DNA of 64,000 nucleotides from Nageia nagi (taxonomy: Eukaryota > Pinophyta): contig JBITNC010000001.1 in the NCBI GenBank assembly GCA_050084985.1, positions 27,280,001 to 27,344,000 on the forward strand, read 5' to 3'. The notes beneath the pieces were generated by a model that worked only from the letters and a program-made list of their open reading frames with translations, ran no database searches and had not been told where the DNA came from. How positions within the stretch are numbered: position 1 is the stretch's first letter; each line of letters starts with the position of its first letter. The position numbers were made by a program, and so were the translations under genes. Shown piece after piece: positions 1 to 11,800 of the stretch.

Positions 1-2560
1 GGTTGACTTCCTATCATCTCTATCTCCCCCATAGCCAAAATCTGAGAATCCAAAGAGAACAAATAAGGGAAATTTGGAATACTTGAGAGCAAGATCCTTA
101 GTCCCAACAACATACCTCAAGATTTGCTTAATAGCATTGAAGTGTTTAAGATAAGTTTTTTGCATAAATCATGCCATTAGATTCATTGCAAAGGCAATAT
201 CTAGCCTAGATATAGTCAAATATAAAAGACTACCAATTAATTGCCTATAAGCTATAGCATCAACTAACTAAGAGTTGGAGCTTAGAGAAATAATTATTCC
301 AAGAGAGACTATGATTATAGCATATCTACACTCCATTCTAAATTTTTGCAAGATGTCTGATATACACTTTGATTGATTGAGGTAAGTACAATCCTTGTAT
401 TGATACACTTGCATTCCAACATAGTAGTGCAAGAGACCAAGATCAATCATTTCAAATGTTACTTTAAGTTTGAATATGCACTCTTAAATGATTTCATCAT
501 TATTTCTAGTAATCAAAAGATCATCCACATAAAGGAGAATCAAGACCACATTTTTTATTTGATTGAGTACATATAAATCAGAGTCAAAAAAATACTTAGA
601 GAATCTAATGTCTACAAAGTACCCTAAAATCTTTCTATACCAAGATCTAGGTGCTTGCTTAAGTCCATACAATGACTTTTTTACCTTGCATACAAAGGAC
701 TCTTTATCTTCCATAATAAACCCTTTAGGTTGATTCATGAAGATTTCCACATCTAAGTCACCATTAAGAAATGCACTTTTGACATCAAGTTGAAAAACTT
801 TTTATCTTTGAGCTATAGAAAGAGCAAAGATAACTCTCATAGTAGGCATCTTTGCCATGAGAGTAAAGGTTTCCTCATAATCTACATCATATTTTTGAGC
901 AAAACCTTTAGCTACTAACCTTGCCTTATATTTCTCAATATCTCTAATTGAATTAATTTGACTTTATAGATCCACTTATTACCAATCACATTCTTATCAT
1001 TGGGATAAGAAACAAAGTCTCAAGTTTTATTTTTTATAAGCACCTCATACTCCACTTTCATAGTTTCCATCCAACACTCTTGCTTAGAAGCTTCTTTTAA
1101 GGTTGAGGGCTCATGGTTGTTGTCAATTTGGTAATTAAGGATTTGTTCAAGGTCATTCTCCTTGTTACCCTTTGTGTTGGAGAATTTATTTCTTGAGGTG
1201 ACTTATCTACATCAATATCCAACCAGCTAGGAGCAACTAAAGAGTCCTCTAGATCATCAACATCTTTATTAGAAGCATATTTTTAAGAAGTTCATTGAAC
1301 TTTACATCCATTGAAATGAATACTACTTTATAGGTTGGAGAGAAGAGCCTGTAGCCTCTATGTTGATTGTAATAACCCACAAAGATGCATTTTTTTAGTT
1401 CTTTTATCCAACTTCTTCCTCTTCTTAGAAATAATATAGGATAATACTTCACAACTAAACACCCTAAAGTGAGAAATGTTAGGTTTTCTTTCTAACCATG
1501 CCTCAAAAGGAGTTTTAATCTAAATGAATTTTATGGGACACCTATTTAAGGTGTAAATAGTAGTGCTCATAGCTTCACTCTATAAGAATTTAAGAAGATT
1601 ACCCAACATGCATCTAGCCATCTCCATAATTGTGCTATTTTTTCTTTTGATAACATCGTTCTATTGAGGAGTGTAAGGAATTATAAACTACTTCTTGATT
1701 TTGTACTTAGCAAAATAGTCATTGAACTCATTACTATTATATTCTCTTCCATTATCTAATCTCAACATCTTGATTTTAAGGTTAGTCTGATTTTCAACAA
1801 AGGCCTTAAAAACTTTAAAACTTTCAAAGGTTTGATCCTCATGATCAAGTAGATACCCAAAGGTCATCCTACTAAAGTCATCAATGAAGGTCAATATGTA
1901 AGATGCTCCTCCAAGCAACTTAATCTAAAATGGACCCATCAAATTTAAATACATAAGTTGAAGAGGTTGAGATGCTCTTGTTACCTTATCTTTTTCAAAC
2001 TTTTGTCTATGCATCTTGCCAAGAATGCACTTCTCGCATATACCAATTGAAGAAGAAATTGAAGGTAAACCTTCCATAAGTTCTTGGTATTTCATGACTT
2101 GAATACTATTTTGGATAAGGTACCCTAAATAATGATGCCAAAGATTACCTTTAGAACACATATTAGAAGCAAAACATATCTTTGATGTTACTTGATCCAT
2201 AATGTAGAGGTTATCTTTTACAGATCCTTTAACCAAATATTTAATTCCTTTCTTAATGCACTATGATTGAGAGTTGAACTCAAAAGAGCACCCTTTTTTA
2301 GCAATTTAGATCATAGAGAGAAGGCTCATTCTTAACTTAGGAACTTAGAGAACATTTTTAAGAACCTTTTCATGAATTAGCACACTTCCAAGTCCTTATA
2401 CTTCAAAGGTAGAGTTATCACCTATCACAACTGCATCTTTATTATACTTGTGAAAGTTCTTAAATTTTTCTTTTTCAAAACATAGGTGATTAGTGCAACT
2501 AGAGTCAACAATCCATTTAAATAAAAAAGTGTGAGATATGGAGTAAATTACCATAGCAAA
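1..2560 (-). pseudogene. Copia-A pol remnant (protease, integrase, RT, RNase H)
   Basis: Degenerate Copia pol, read right to left. Protease lies near 2480-2540, with WIVDSS where the family has D-S/T-G. The pre-integrase zinc region is at about 2010-2240 and has lost its second histidine (LWHHYLGYL). The integrase core is at about 1600-1930: FIDDFSRMTF and LRLDNGREYNSNEF are clear, but the first catalytic Asp reads Asn (YLNLMG) and the catalytic Glu reads Lys (VIKRKN). RT is at about 480-1010, with [13 protein letters not shown] and YVDD at 520-531. The start of RNase H is at 1-265 ([17 protein letters not shown]). Several in-frame stops rule out an active product. Confidence 0.88.
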
Positions 2561-2579
2561 ACTAGCATGAGTATTTTTT

Positions 2580-3530
2580 TTCCTTTGTATTTCTTTACAT
2601 GTTCATTACCTTTGTACTTTTTCTCTCTTTTCTTTTTGTAACAATCAACTTTTTTGTAACCTTGAATGCCACAATAGTTACAATTACCATCAAACTTTTC
2701 TTTAGGATAAGGAGTGTTTGCTTTGTCTTTTCCATCTCTTTGCTTGAAATGATTATTATTGTCATTATTCCTGCTACTCTAGTTTTTGTTATTCATGTTG
2801 TTGTTGTAGCCATTACTTCTTTTATCAAACCTTTTGGAGGAAAAAGGGTAAGATTTCTTTTGATGGTTGAACTTCTTCTTGAAAGGAGTTTTGATTGCTC
2901 CAAGAGCAATGTTATTATCCTTAGGAGGAGAAATTAACCCTTTATTATTAATGGTTTTCTCATGCTTCAATAGGTGCCTAGATAGGTTCTCAAGGGAGAT
3001 GACTACTTTTTCATCATCAAGCTTTGTTTCCATAACTATTACAAAGTTTCTAAACTTTGAAGAGAGGCTTTGAAGAATGATGAAGACCATGAACTTATCA
3101 TTGGTCTAATTGCACCTATAAGCAATAAGTTGGGTTCTTAGATCAATAATTTTATTCAAGTAGATAGCCATATTTTCATCTTTCCCTTCATAAGATTGAA
3201 TAAAATTTTAGAGAATGGTAAACCTTCTTGAAAAGTTTGAACCAAGTTAGATTTACTTTAACTTATCTCATGCTTCCTTTGTAAGGTTGAAGAGGATATC
3301 ATTAGGAGCATGTCATCTAAAACTACACAATAAATCATGGAGGTTGCCAACTCATTCTTTGTGTTGTAAGCCTCTAGTGCCTTCTCATCTATAGGAGGTA
3401 CAAGGTTCTCATTTAGTATTTGCCATAACTTATTTGCTTATAATTCAGCTCTCATCTATTATTTCCAAATCCCATAGTTGGAACTATCAAGAATGTGTTT
3501 GGGTAAAAAGGATTCTCCCACTTTCTACAC
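2580..3530 (-). pseudogene. Copia-A gag remnant
   Basis: Copia gag (UBN2-type) translated on the minus strand. The N-terminal part (about 3300-3500) reads LDSSNYGIWK, the typical opening of Copia gag, followed by NENLVPPIDEKALEAYNTKN. The middle (2779-3090) includes KLDDEKVVISLENLSRHLLKHE. A zinc knuckle lies near 2640-2690 with CNYCGIQGYKKVDC, where the usual His of CX2CX4HX4C is Tyr. Several stops interrupt the frame. I do not see the true start codon; it should lie close to 3530, where recognisable coding ends. Confidence 0.8.
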
Positions 3531-4454
3531 AAGAATGTGAAATAATAAGCATTTGGTTTTAATAAATATTAAATGCTAAGTTTTAACCAAGTAAATAATA
3601 CATGTTACATTTAATACTAAATACATGCTTAATTTGAATCACAAGTGCAAATATTAAATAATAATCAGTGTTCCCAAATACATTTCTCATCTCAATAATC
3701 ATAGATGTAAAGTGATATTGTTGAGGCTTATTTTCTTATCTAAAATTAGGCTTTCACCTGGATGCCCACACAAGAGGATTCCAAGTACTACCAATCCTCA
3801 ACCAGTTTCCCTTAGGTAGCAATATACTCTCACAAGAAGAAGTACTAGCTATTTCCCAAGGTTTTGACACTTATTGGATTGGCCAAATTATTAATCTTGA
3901 TTAGGTTTCAAGTTTTCATCTTAGGTTATCAAAATAATCTCTGAATGGATGTGTTGATATGTGGTATCACTACACACATACTTGTCCACCTATTGGAGTT
4001 AAATCTAGACCAATAGAGGACTTATTGGTAATTAAGAAGTATAAACTTTTTACCACTTGGATCATTAAACTTTAAGGCTCCAATCCACCTATCCTCACCT
4101 CATGGCTCCTCAAATAAGTCATGTTGCAGAATGTACATGCAAATGTGTTCATTTTAGGGGGTTGCTCACATCAATGTTTGCATTTTTATTTGCATAAGCA
4201 AATAAATCAAAGTATGAAACATGAAATAAAAGAGCATAAGTTAAAAACATCATCCATTCTTGAAACCTAAGTGTCCAATGGATTTTATTTACTAACCCCT
4301 AAAGGACATCTTTACATAAGTCTATATTTTGCTCAAGTTCATTTTTATAAAACAATGAGAAATACTTAAGCATAAGCATGTATTAATTCTAAAAAATTGC
4401 ATAAGTTATCTTTACATAAAGGATAAATACTCAATATGTATCTTTCAGCTTAAG

Positions 4455-4560
4455 GAATTAAGTCCTAAGCATGCAATATTAACTTAGAAAATTTAAGTCC
4501 TAAGCATTCAACATTAACTTAGAAATTTAAGTCCTAAGCATGCAACATTAACTTTAGAGA
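4455..4560. repeat. Degenerate ~35-bp tandem repeat, about three copies
   Basis: The phrase aagtcctaagcatgcaa..attaactta recurs with spacing 35 then 34 bases (starts near 4460, 4495, 4529). Weaker echoes appear to about 4710. Confidence 0.7.
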
Positions 4561-5721
4561 GGCATTTAAAATTTCTAAGTAATATGCATTATTTGCAAAT
4601 CATAAGAACTAGTCCATTAATAAAAAAAATAGAAGGCTAAAGCATGCATCTTAAAATTTTAAATCCTAAGCATTAACTTAAAAAAATTAAGTCCTTAAAC
4701 ATGCATTATTTCGATAATTTGCATAAATTCATTCATTAACTTTGTATAAGAAATAAAGATGAATACTTAGCATGCATCTTTTAACTTAAAAAAAAGGTAA
4801 GGAGCATGTATCATCCTATTAATTTGCATAACAATTTTAGAAAGATAGACATGCAATATTTTATCTAACATGCAATATCTAGATAAAAAATTAAGTAAAA
4901 ATTTATACAAATTCCCCCCTTTTTACTGAAAGATTTGTCCCTAAAGATAGCATAATAGTTTTACCTTAGAAGTTTAACTAAATAAAAAAAAATGTCAAGA
5001 AAAATACTTGCATACTAACCAATTATCTTCCAAGTATTAAAAAAAATTATCCCCTCCCCCATTAGAGATAAAAGAAATACTTTTATTAACTTAGTAAAAA
5101 ACATCCTTTTTTATAAGCATTTGCAATTTTAATGTAAGTACTAAAAATCTATTTTTATCAAAGTAAAAAATTTTCACATTTAACTATTTAAGTACTTTTA
5201 GCATGCAAAAAATCCTTCAAATAAAAAACATTCATCTCCCCATTTTTAAGGTAAAAATAAGTACTAAATATATTATCAAGTCATTAATAATTTTAGCTAA
5301 AAAAATGCCTTAAAATATTCTCCAAGTAAATAAGAAAATACTTCATCATTTTCTTTTAATACTTACTCTACCTCAAGTTAGAGAATTAAATATGTAGGAC
5401 AACCATTAAAGAGAAAAAAGAAGGTGTATGGACATCCATTACCAATTTAAAAAACTTTGCAATAAATGTTGCTTGCAAGGAGAGAAAAGGTCATCTACCC
5501 AAAAAATAAAATAGAGTGGTAGGTGTATTAAAAAAAAAAAAACTTAAAAAAAAAAAGATTAAAGAGGGTTAAAGAGATAAAAAAAAGGAACCAAATAGCT
5601 AACAGAAAGAAGACCATGCAAGGGCAAGTGAGGGGTCTGAGCTAGGGAAAGGCAATGATGGTGTAGGTGGGCCACAGAGTAGAGGCACTAGTTAGTAGTG
5701 GAGGGGTTGCAAATGGGTGGT

Positions 5722-6030
5722 GATAAGGGTGGCTAAGAGGTAGCCAAACACAATGGTGCTACAATTGGGGTGACCAACATGGTGGTGCTACGATGGGAGG
5801 TAGCTAGCATGATGGTGCTACAATAGGGGTTGGCCAATGTGATGGTGCTACAATGGGGAGCAGCTATCATGATGGTGTTATGGTGGGGGAGCAACCAGTA
5901 GGGTGGTGTTGTGATGAGGAGTGGCTATCATGATGGTGTTGTAGTGGGGGGGTGGTCAGCAGGGTGGTGCAATAGTGGGGGGTAGCCAACATGGTGGTGC
6001 TACGATGGGGGGCTAGCCAGCAATGGCCAA
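5722..6030. repeat. G-rich 30-bp minisatellite, about 10 copies
   Basis: Units contain atggtggtgctac(g/a)atgggg followed by tagccaacatg-like sequence. The landmark ggtgct / ggtgtt recurs at spacings of 29 to 31 bases from 5753 to 6000. The plus strand is strongly G-rich, against an AT-rich surround. Stops occur in the units, so it is not coding. Confidence 0.88.
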
Positions 6031-6105
6031 CAATGACAAGCAAGCTATGATTGCATTTTTTTATTATTAAATGAATTTTTTTAATTTTTGGTTACCCAAA
6101 AAAAT

Positions 6106-6490
6106 AAAAATTAAAAAAATGTAACAAAATAAATATTAAATATATAAGTTTTTTTTAATATATTTTAGAATATTTGTAAAAGAATACTAAACAAAAAATT
6201 GCACCCCTTCTCTTAAAAAAATATTAGCCTAAAATGCAATTTTTATTCTAACATTTTTACATAATCTTTGCATATTTCAAAATAAAAAATAACATATCCA
6301 AAAATTAAAAAAAATGTAACAAAATAAATATTAAATATATAAGTTTTTTTTAATATATTTTAGAATATTTGTAAAAGAATACTAAACAAAAAATTGTACC
6401 CCTTCTCTTAAAAAAATATTAGCCTAAAATGCAATTTTTATTCTAACATTTTTACACAATCTTTGCATATTTCAAAAAATTGCATAAAAA
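6106..6490. repeat. 195-bp tandem duplication
   Basis: A segment beginning aaattaaaaaaatgtaacaa and ending near ctttgcatatttca occurs twice in direct tandem; the landmark gtaac is at 6121 and 6316. The copies are almost identical apart from small A-run changes, so the duplication is much younger than the surrounding element. Confidence 0.88.
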
Positions 6491-6840
6491 ATAACATATT
6501 ATTGCTATATAAAATCAATGTAACCACTAAAAGTATTTTAGTAGGAAAATAGCAATAACATGTAACTAATATGAGAGGTTAGAGAAAAAATTACATTTTA
6601 ATGCTATTTTGACCATATTTTATTTAAAAAGAACTAACACATAGCAAATAATATGTTAGTATAATAATGTGATAATCACAAAAAATATGATCAAGAGGGA
6701 GGAAATTTAAACCTTCTCTTGATTTTACCTCAATAAGGGAGTGTAAGATGGGGAATGAAGATCACCAAGATGTAGAAGAAGAGCCTTAACACTAAGAAGA
6801 AGAGCTTCCACACCAAGGATGTGAGGAGGAGCTTCCAAGG

Positions 6841-6853
6841 AGCTTTGATACCA
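6841..6853 (-). promoter_or_regulatory. Copia-A primer binding site (initiator tRNA-Met type)
   Basis: The plus strand reads agctttgatacca, so the minus strand reads TGGTATCAAAGCT, one base from the common plant TGGTATCAGAGC site. It lies two bases from the LTR end at 6856, as expected. Confidence 0.85.
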
Positions 6854-6855
6854 AA

Positions 6856-7328
6856 TGAGAGAATTGAACTATAACAAGAACAATCCTAAACTACCAAGAT
6901 CACATGAAAGTTAACAATCTCACAAATTAACTCAAGATGTAAAGTGGTTCCTCCAACTAGGAGTACATCCACTAACTAGATCTTTACTTTAATCACAAAT
7001 ACAACTCTCTTACAATCCTCCTAATCTCAACTCCTACACTTCTATCCTATAGCATAACTTTACTCCACAAATTGGTTTATGATCATAAAGAGGGAGCCTT
7101 CTATTTATAGGCCAAAATCCCTCTTTGGATCACCCTTTTATCCAATGTACAAAAGCATGATATGCACATCCTTTTATCTAAGGGGCATGCTCATGAAATG
7201 GAGTGTAGGACAAGTTACATTATCATATTCACTAAAATCCTTAAGGTATCAAATGATACCCTTAAGTATTAGTGAATTTATATAGAATATTTAATACAAA
7301 CCTTTACAATAATGCATTATACATTCCA
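6856..7328 (-). repeat. Copia-A 5' LTR
   Basis: About 473 bases starting tgagagaattgaac next to the primer site and ending acattcca. A minus-strand TATA box (CCTATAAATAGAAGG) lies at 7097-7111. It aligns end to end with the 479-base solo LTR at 49285-49763, including the ttcctcc..gggagtacatcca block and the ctctatttata block. That comparison fixes both ends. Confidence 0.8.
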
Positions 7329-7475
7329 ACACATCTTCCTCTACATGTTATTCCTCATTGTCCTATTGTTATGCATAATAAAACAAATTAGAATGCCCTT
7401 AAACTCAAATAAACTTGTTGAACAAAATGTAATATATTCAAAAGTCCATGTTATTTATGTATCAATTCATAGCTA

Positions 7476-8915
7476 CAACAAGGTTGCACTCAAACATTGT
7501 TAAGAATAGTTAGAAATGGTTTTGCATTGAATGTTAACATTATGAATATTGTGATATACATGTATGCAAAATGTGGAAGCAATCATCAAGTATAAAACTA
7601 GACTTTGCAACCTTTGCCAATATTCTTTGGGTATATACTACCATGGGAGCTCTAGAAGAAGGTATGGAAATCCATAAAAGAGGAGTTGGGAATGAATTTT
7701 AATTGAATGTTGTGGCTATGAATGTGCTGATATACATATACACAAAATGTATAATTATATAAAAGGAAAGTGAATTATTTGACAAGATGCATATGTAAAC
7801 ATAGTTTCATGGACTGCAATAATCGCATGATATGCATAAGATGGATTTTCTACAAATGCCTTAGATGCTTTTAGGAAGATGCAATTCTCAAGTGTTAAAC
7901 CTAACTCTATAACCTTTATCAACATTCCTCTGATATGTGCCACAATGGGATGTTTATAATAAGGTATAAAAATCCATTAAACAATAGTTGAAAAAGGTTT
8001 TGTATTGAATGTTGTGGTTGTTAGTGCCCTATCATACATGTATGCAAAATGTGGAAGCACAAAAAAGGTACATGAATTGTTTGACAAGTTTTATGATGTA
8101 GACATAGTTTCATGGAATACAATGATCATAGGATATTAACAAGATGGGTTTTTAGAAAAGGCCCTAGAGACTTGTAGGTAGATGTAATTATCAAGTGTAA
8201 AATCTGACTCTACAACCTTTTCTACCATTCTTTGGGCATGTCCCATCATGGAACCCCTGGAATAAGGTGTGAAAATCCATCAAAGAGTAGTTGGGAATTA
8301 CTTTTAATTGAATTTTGTGGTGGTGAATGAATTTATATACATGTATGCAAAATATAGAAGCATATAAAAGGTAAACAAATTGTTTGACAAGATGCATGAT
8401 GCAAATAAAGTTTTGTGGATTACAATAATCATAAGATATGTACAAGATGGGTTTTCAAAAAAGACCCTATCTACTTGTAGGTAGATGTAATTATCAAGTG
8501 TAAAACCTAAATTTGCAACCTTTACCAACATTCTTTGGGCATGTGCCAATGGAATATCTAGAAGAAGGTATGGACATCCATTAAAGAGTAGTTGGGAACA
8601 ACTTTTAATCAAATATTGTGGTGGTGAATACCTTGATATACATCTACACAAAATATGGAAGTGTAGAGAAGGCACGTGAATTATTTGATAATATACATGA
8701 TGCAAACATAATTTTGTGTAATGAAATTATAATGGGATATGGACAAGATGGGTTTTCAAAAAAGACCTTAGAGACTTGTAGATAGATGCATTTGTTAGGT
8801 GTAAAACTAGACTCTACAAAAATATGTAAGAATATAAAATGTTATGGTGATAAATGACCTGATATACATATATGCAAAAATATGTAAGAATATAGAAAAG
8901 ATTCCTTAAAAATAT
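7476..8915 (+). pseudogene. PPR-A: pentatricopeptide-repeat pseudogene, repeat region
   Basis: Plus-strand remnant of an organelle-RNA-binding PPR protein of the PLS type. At least four successive repeat blocks are readable: IYMYAKCGS near 7550 and 8030, ELFDK followed by VSWTAII near 7810 and VSWNTMII near 8110, and KPNSITF-like segments between them. The blocks are very alike, which is typical of non-flowering-plant PPR genes. Frequent stops and small indels (for example LETCR* at 8175 and its equivalents) show it is dead. The last block is partly deleted, with LDST running into NVMVINDLIYIYAK near 8820-8880. It begins about 150 bases after the Copia-A LTR. No start codon is recognisable. 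The matching C-terminal piece is probably 11397-11800. Confidence 0.85.
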
Positions 8916-8918
8916 AGA

Positions 8919-9500
8919 AGAATACATGTTCTGTGGCATTTGTGGCATCTTATGTTAGCTATGTAACAAGCTAGGTACAAATTGCAACATCTACAATATG
9001 TTATTTTAGGAACCTTGCTTCTTCATGACCTTCTCCTTCATTTACATCTTTCTCATGATCCATTACTTTATTTACATTCTCCTTCTACTCAATTCCTTTA
9101 TGCATGTTATCCTATATAATAAAGAAAATGATGCATTGGAGTACATTACTTTAAAAATGTTTAAATCAACTTCAACTAGATTAGTACTTGATTCTATTAC
9201 CTCTATGTTGGTTGAGTTATAATTGAATAATACATATTCTATAGTATTTTTGGTATCATGTGTCAATTGTGTAACATGTTGGGTCCAAATTATAGCATCT
9301 ACAACATGTTATTCTAGGAACTCTACCTCTTCACAAACGTCTCCTGCATTTACATCCTCCTAATCCATTCCTTTATACATGTTATCCTATATCATACAAA
9401 AAATGATGCATTGGTGTACATTACTTTAAAAATATTTAAATCAACTTCAACTATATTGTAACTTGATTCTATTACCTCTATGTGGGTTGAGTTATAACAT
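8919..9500. repeat. Imperfect ~275-bp tandem duplication
   Basis: Two copies, about 8919-9222 and 9223-9500. Shared blocks include gcatctacaa(t/c)atgttatt(t/c)taggaa, atgttatcctatat and atgatgcattgg.gtacattactttaaaaat, the last spaced 275 bases apart (9131 and 9406). I see no coding function; it lies in the interval that separates the PPR-A parts. Confidence 0.75.
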
Positions 9501-9554
9501 TGGGACTTGATTTTATTATATCTAAATTATGTAAATATTTGATATAAAAGAAGG

Positions 9555-9823
9555 ATTGATTATACATGTTGGGTTATAACTGAAGGTTGGAAATCAAGTT
9601 GCAATAATTTAGTATCCCATAACATAAAACCCCGAAGAGCTTCTTCTAATGTAGTAGAATCCCCATCAGGTATGAGTAGCTTATAACTACTAAAATTACA
9701 TATCATCACCTCTATGGAAATATGCCCCTCTACAATAGTGGTACCATGGTATGTAATAATATGATCATCATTGTGCATATTTCCAAACCCCACTATATGA
9801 CCATAAGGATCAAGTAAATGCAC
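9555..9823 (-). pseudogene. Open segment of a transposon-type gene, possibly En/Spm (CACTA)-associated
   Basis: An 87-residue open frame on the minus strand reads DPYGHIVGFGNMHNDD, then an HGTTIVEGHISIEV block, then IPDGDSTTLEEALRGFMLW. The layout (a glycine-rich G.I...G opening, then LG/EG.., then a P.GD..T..EA..F..W ending) resembles the domain found beside plant En/Spm transposases, but I am judging by pattern only. The frame continues upstream of 9823 without a clear start. It is part of a longer degraded minus-strand region reaching about 11320. Confidence 0.4.
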
Positions 9824-11320
9824 CTTTTGATCCTTTATAGTGATAAATGGTCCACTATTGTCATGTCCTACCTACATGTCAAATAATGATATTTTAGAGA
9901 CCATCAAGTTAATTCACAATTATACAATTTAGTTTCACTTAATTCCAAGTGTAATTAAAATAAAACTCAATTATGTGATCATCATCATTTTTAGCAATTG
10001 AAATTGGGTCTACTTCAATTTGATATAAAGACCCTTATGTATTTGTAAAGTCCTATAGATAAAATGGAAAACAAATTAGCCTTTATAAGTTCAAAGACTC
10101 CTTAAGTTTGAGACTACATAGAATCAAAAATTAAGGCCACTAACTGAATTCACTATCAAATATGTTTTTAACTAAATGCAAATTATAGTTATAAAAAACA
10201 TTCACCTCATCATCATCATATTCAACAGTTTCTATCACTCCAAGCCAATTGGATGTGAAGACCCTTTAATATTTGGCAAATCTTGTAGATGACATGGAAA
10301 AAAAGGAGCCTCTATAAAATTAGTGACTTGTAGAGGTTAAGACTCCATAATATCAAAAAAGGTCATCAATATAATCCAAAATTAAATAATATATTTTCAT
10401 TTAATGTGAAGTCTAATTAAAATACAATAATTGACTCATCAATATAATGTGAAGATCCTTCTACATTTGATAAATATTGTACATGATGTGGATAATTTAT
10501 GATGTTAACAATCAACAATATTATCTATTTGCACAAATATCTAATAATAACACTTTTTGGTTAAAATAATATTAGTAACCTATTATTTTATTACCTTCCC
10601 TTATATGATAAAATTAACATAGCCCTTTGTGAACTCTTATTTTACATGTTCCAATTTTCTCTTTTTCTTCTTGTCCTCATAATTATATTCTTCTAACTTT
10701 TTTTGCATTTCAAGAAAGGCTAGTTTTGGTAAATTATTCCTATCCTTGACATCATACTGGAAACACAAATGTTTGGACATTATAATGTTTAGTATTAAAT
10801 TATTTTAAGCATGATATTTGCATCCTTCGTATTTGCATGATATTTATTTGGATTATAGGTTGATGGATTATGATTATCAATGGTTGGCCTCCTACCTCTC
10901 GGTAGAAGAGAAATTGGTGTTGCACCATCATTATCTTGGCTCCTATGTATGTTTAACCTCTACCTATCATCCTTTCAAATTCCATTTACCAATACACACT
11001 TCCTAAGAAGGAAAAATTATTGTATTCTATCACCCTTCCTGGTATTTATTCATTTTCATCCATCAGAATATATTTATACCTCTCTATTATTAGGTATCTA
11101 ATGCATTCTTCTAAATTCCTCCTCGATAAGATCTATGGTGTTTTCCATAATGACTTGTGATGAACATTGCAAACATCTACATATACTTGTACTTCCCACA
11201 CAAAATAATAAAAAAATCAAATGTGTAGTATCTAACATCTACCATTGTGGGCATAGATATTTCAACAACAAACTTCTCACCAATGAGTGCAGCTTCCTTG
11301 CAATTCAAAAAAAATGAGAC
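9824..11320 (-). other. Degraded minus-strand transposon-gene region
   Basis: There is no intact frame. A phrase like gtgaagaccctttaatatttg.aaat.ttgtagatgacatgg recurs three times (near 10024, 10254 and 10445), suggesting internal duplication. Minus-strand fragments such as LPKLAFLEMQKKLEEYN (near 10700) and EKFVVEISMPTMVDVRYYTF (near 11250) look protein-derived. Together with 9555-9823 this is probably one old transposon gene inserted in PPR-A; the family is not certain. Confidence 0.35.
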
Positions 11321-11396
11321 ATATTCATAGAATGAACTTGCAACAAGGTTTATAAATATATAAAAGACTCATTAAAAGTTATTTTCTATCACATGT

Positions 11397-11800
11397 TATG
11401 GTTTTGAGTTCCCTAGTAGATATGATGCAAATATAGTTTCATGGAATGCAATGATTGGAGGATATGCAATTCAAGGCCATAGCAAGGATTAACTTAAACT
11501 CTTTCACCTGATGAAGCACTTAAGTAAGCTATGAAATTTATTGCCAATATGCACTAGATGTTTTTTCTTGGTGCTTTTACATCACATAATAATGTAGGAA
11601 TTGGGGCATTTGTGGAAAAAATCTTTTATTTGTTAGAGACTAAATATGCTCCATCTTATGCTCTTGTTTCAAATATTTATGCTAAAGTTGGCAATTGGGA
11701 TGATGATGGAGTATGGACATTGATGAAAGATTGAGGAATTAAAAAAAACACATGGATGTAGTTGGATTGAATTTCATAAAAGGAAATTTATTTCTTATAA
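11397..11800 (+). pseudogene. PPR-A C-terminal part (last repeat plus E domain)
   Basis: The plus strand reads YDANIVSWNAMIGGYAIQGHS at the start, a complete last PPR signature. After a frame break come HNNVGIGAFVEKIF and SNIYAKVGNWDD, then WTLMKD*GIKKTHGCSWIEF. These are the E and E+ motifs that follow the repeats in PLS-class PPR proteins. At least two stops and a frameshift are present. It shares strand and style with 7476-8915 and lacks its own upstream repeats, so I infer it is the tail of that gene, separated by insertions. Confidence 0.8.

Larger units (their letters stand above)
3531..6840. other. Long AT-rich leader between Copia-A primer site and gag
   Basis: About 3.3 kb without a supported gene separates the primer site (6841) from gag. 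It holds a degenerate 35-bp repeat, a G-rich 30-bp minisatellite and a 195-bp tandem duplication, described separately. The rest is AT-rich low-complexity sequence with runs of A. Copia leaders are usually short, so part of this may be an unrecognised nested insertion; I found no flanking duplication to prove it. Confidence 0.5.
1..7328 (-). mobile_element. Copia-A: old Ty1/copia LTR retrotransposon, left end outside the window
   Basis: Read on the minus strand the order is 5' LTR (right), primer site, long leader, gag, protease, integrase, reverse transcriptase, RNase H. This is the Copia order, with integrase before RT. RNase H runs into base 1, so the 3' LTR lies outside. The coding part stays mostly in one frame with scattered stops, which points to slow decay rather than rearrangement. 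The right LTR matches a solo LTR at 49285-49763 in length and layout. Confidence 0.9.

Noticed and set aside
5722-6030. Regular 30-base repeats considered as CRISPR-like
   Set aside because: There are no unique spacers between conserved repeats; units are contiguous and degenerate, and the DNA is plant-like with no cas genes.
10818-11101. Two overlapping plus-strand frames as a small gene
   Set aside because: Overlapping, no motif, and the region reads better as degraded minus-strand transposon sequence.
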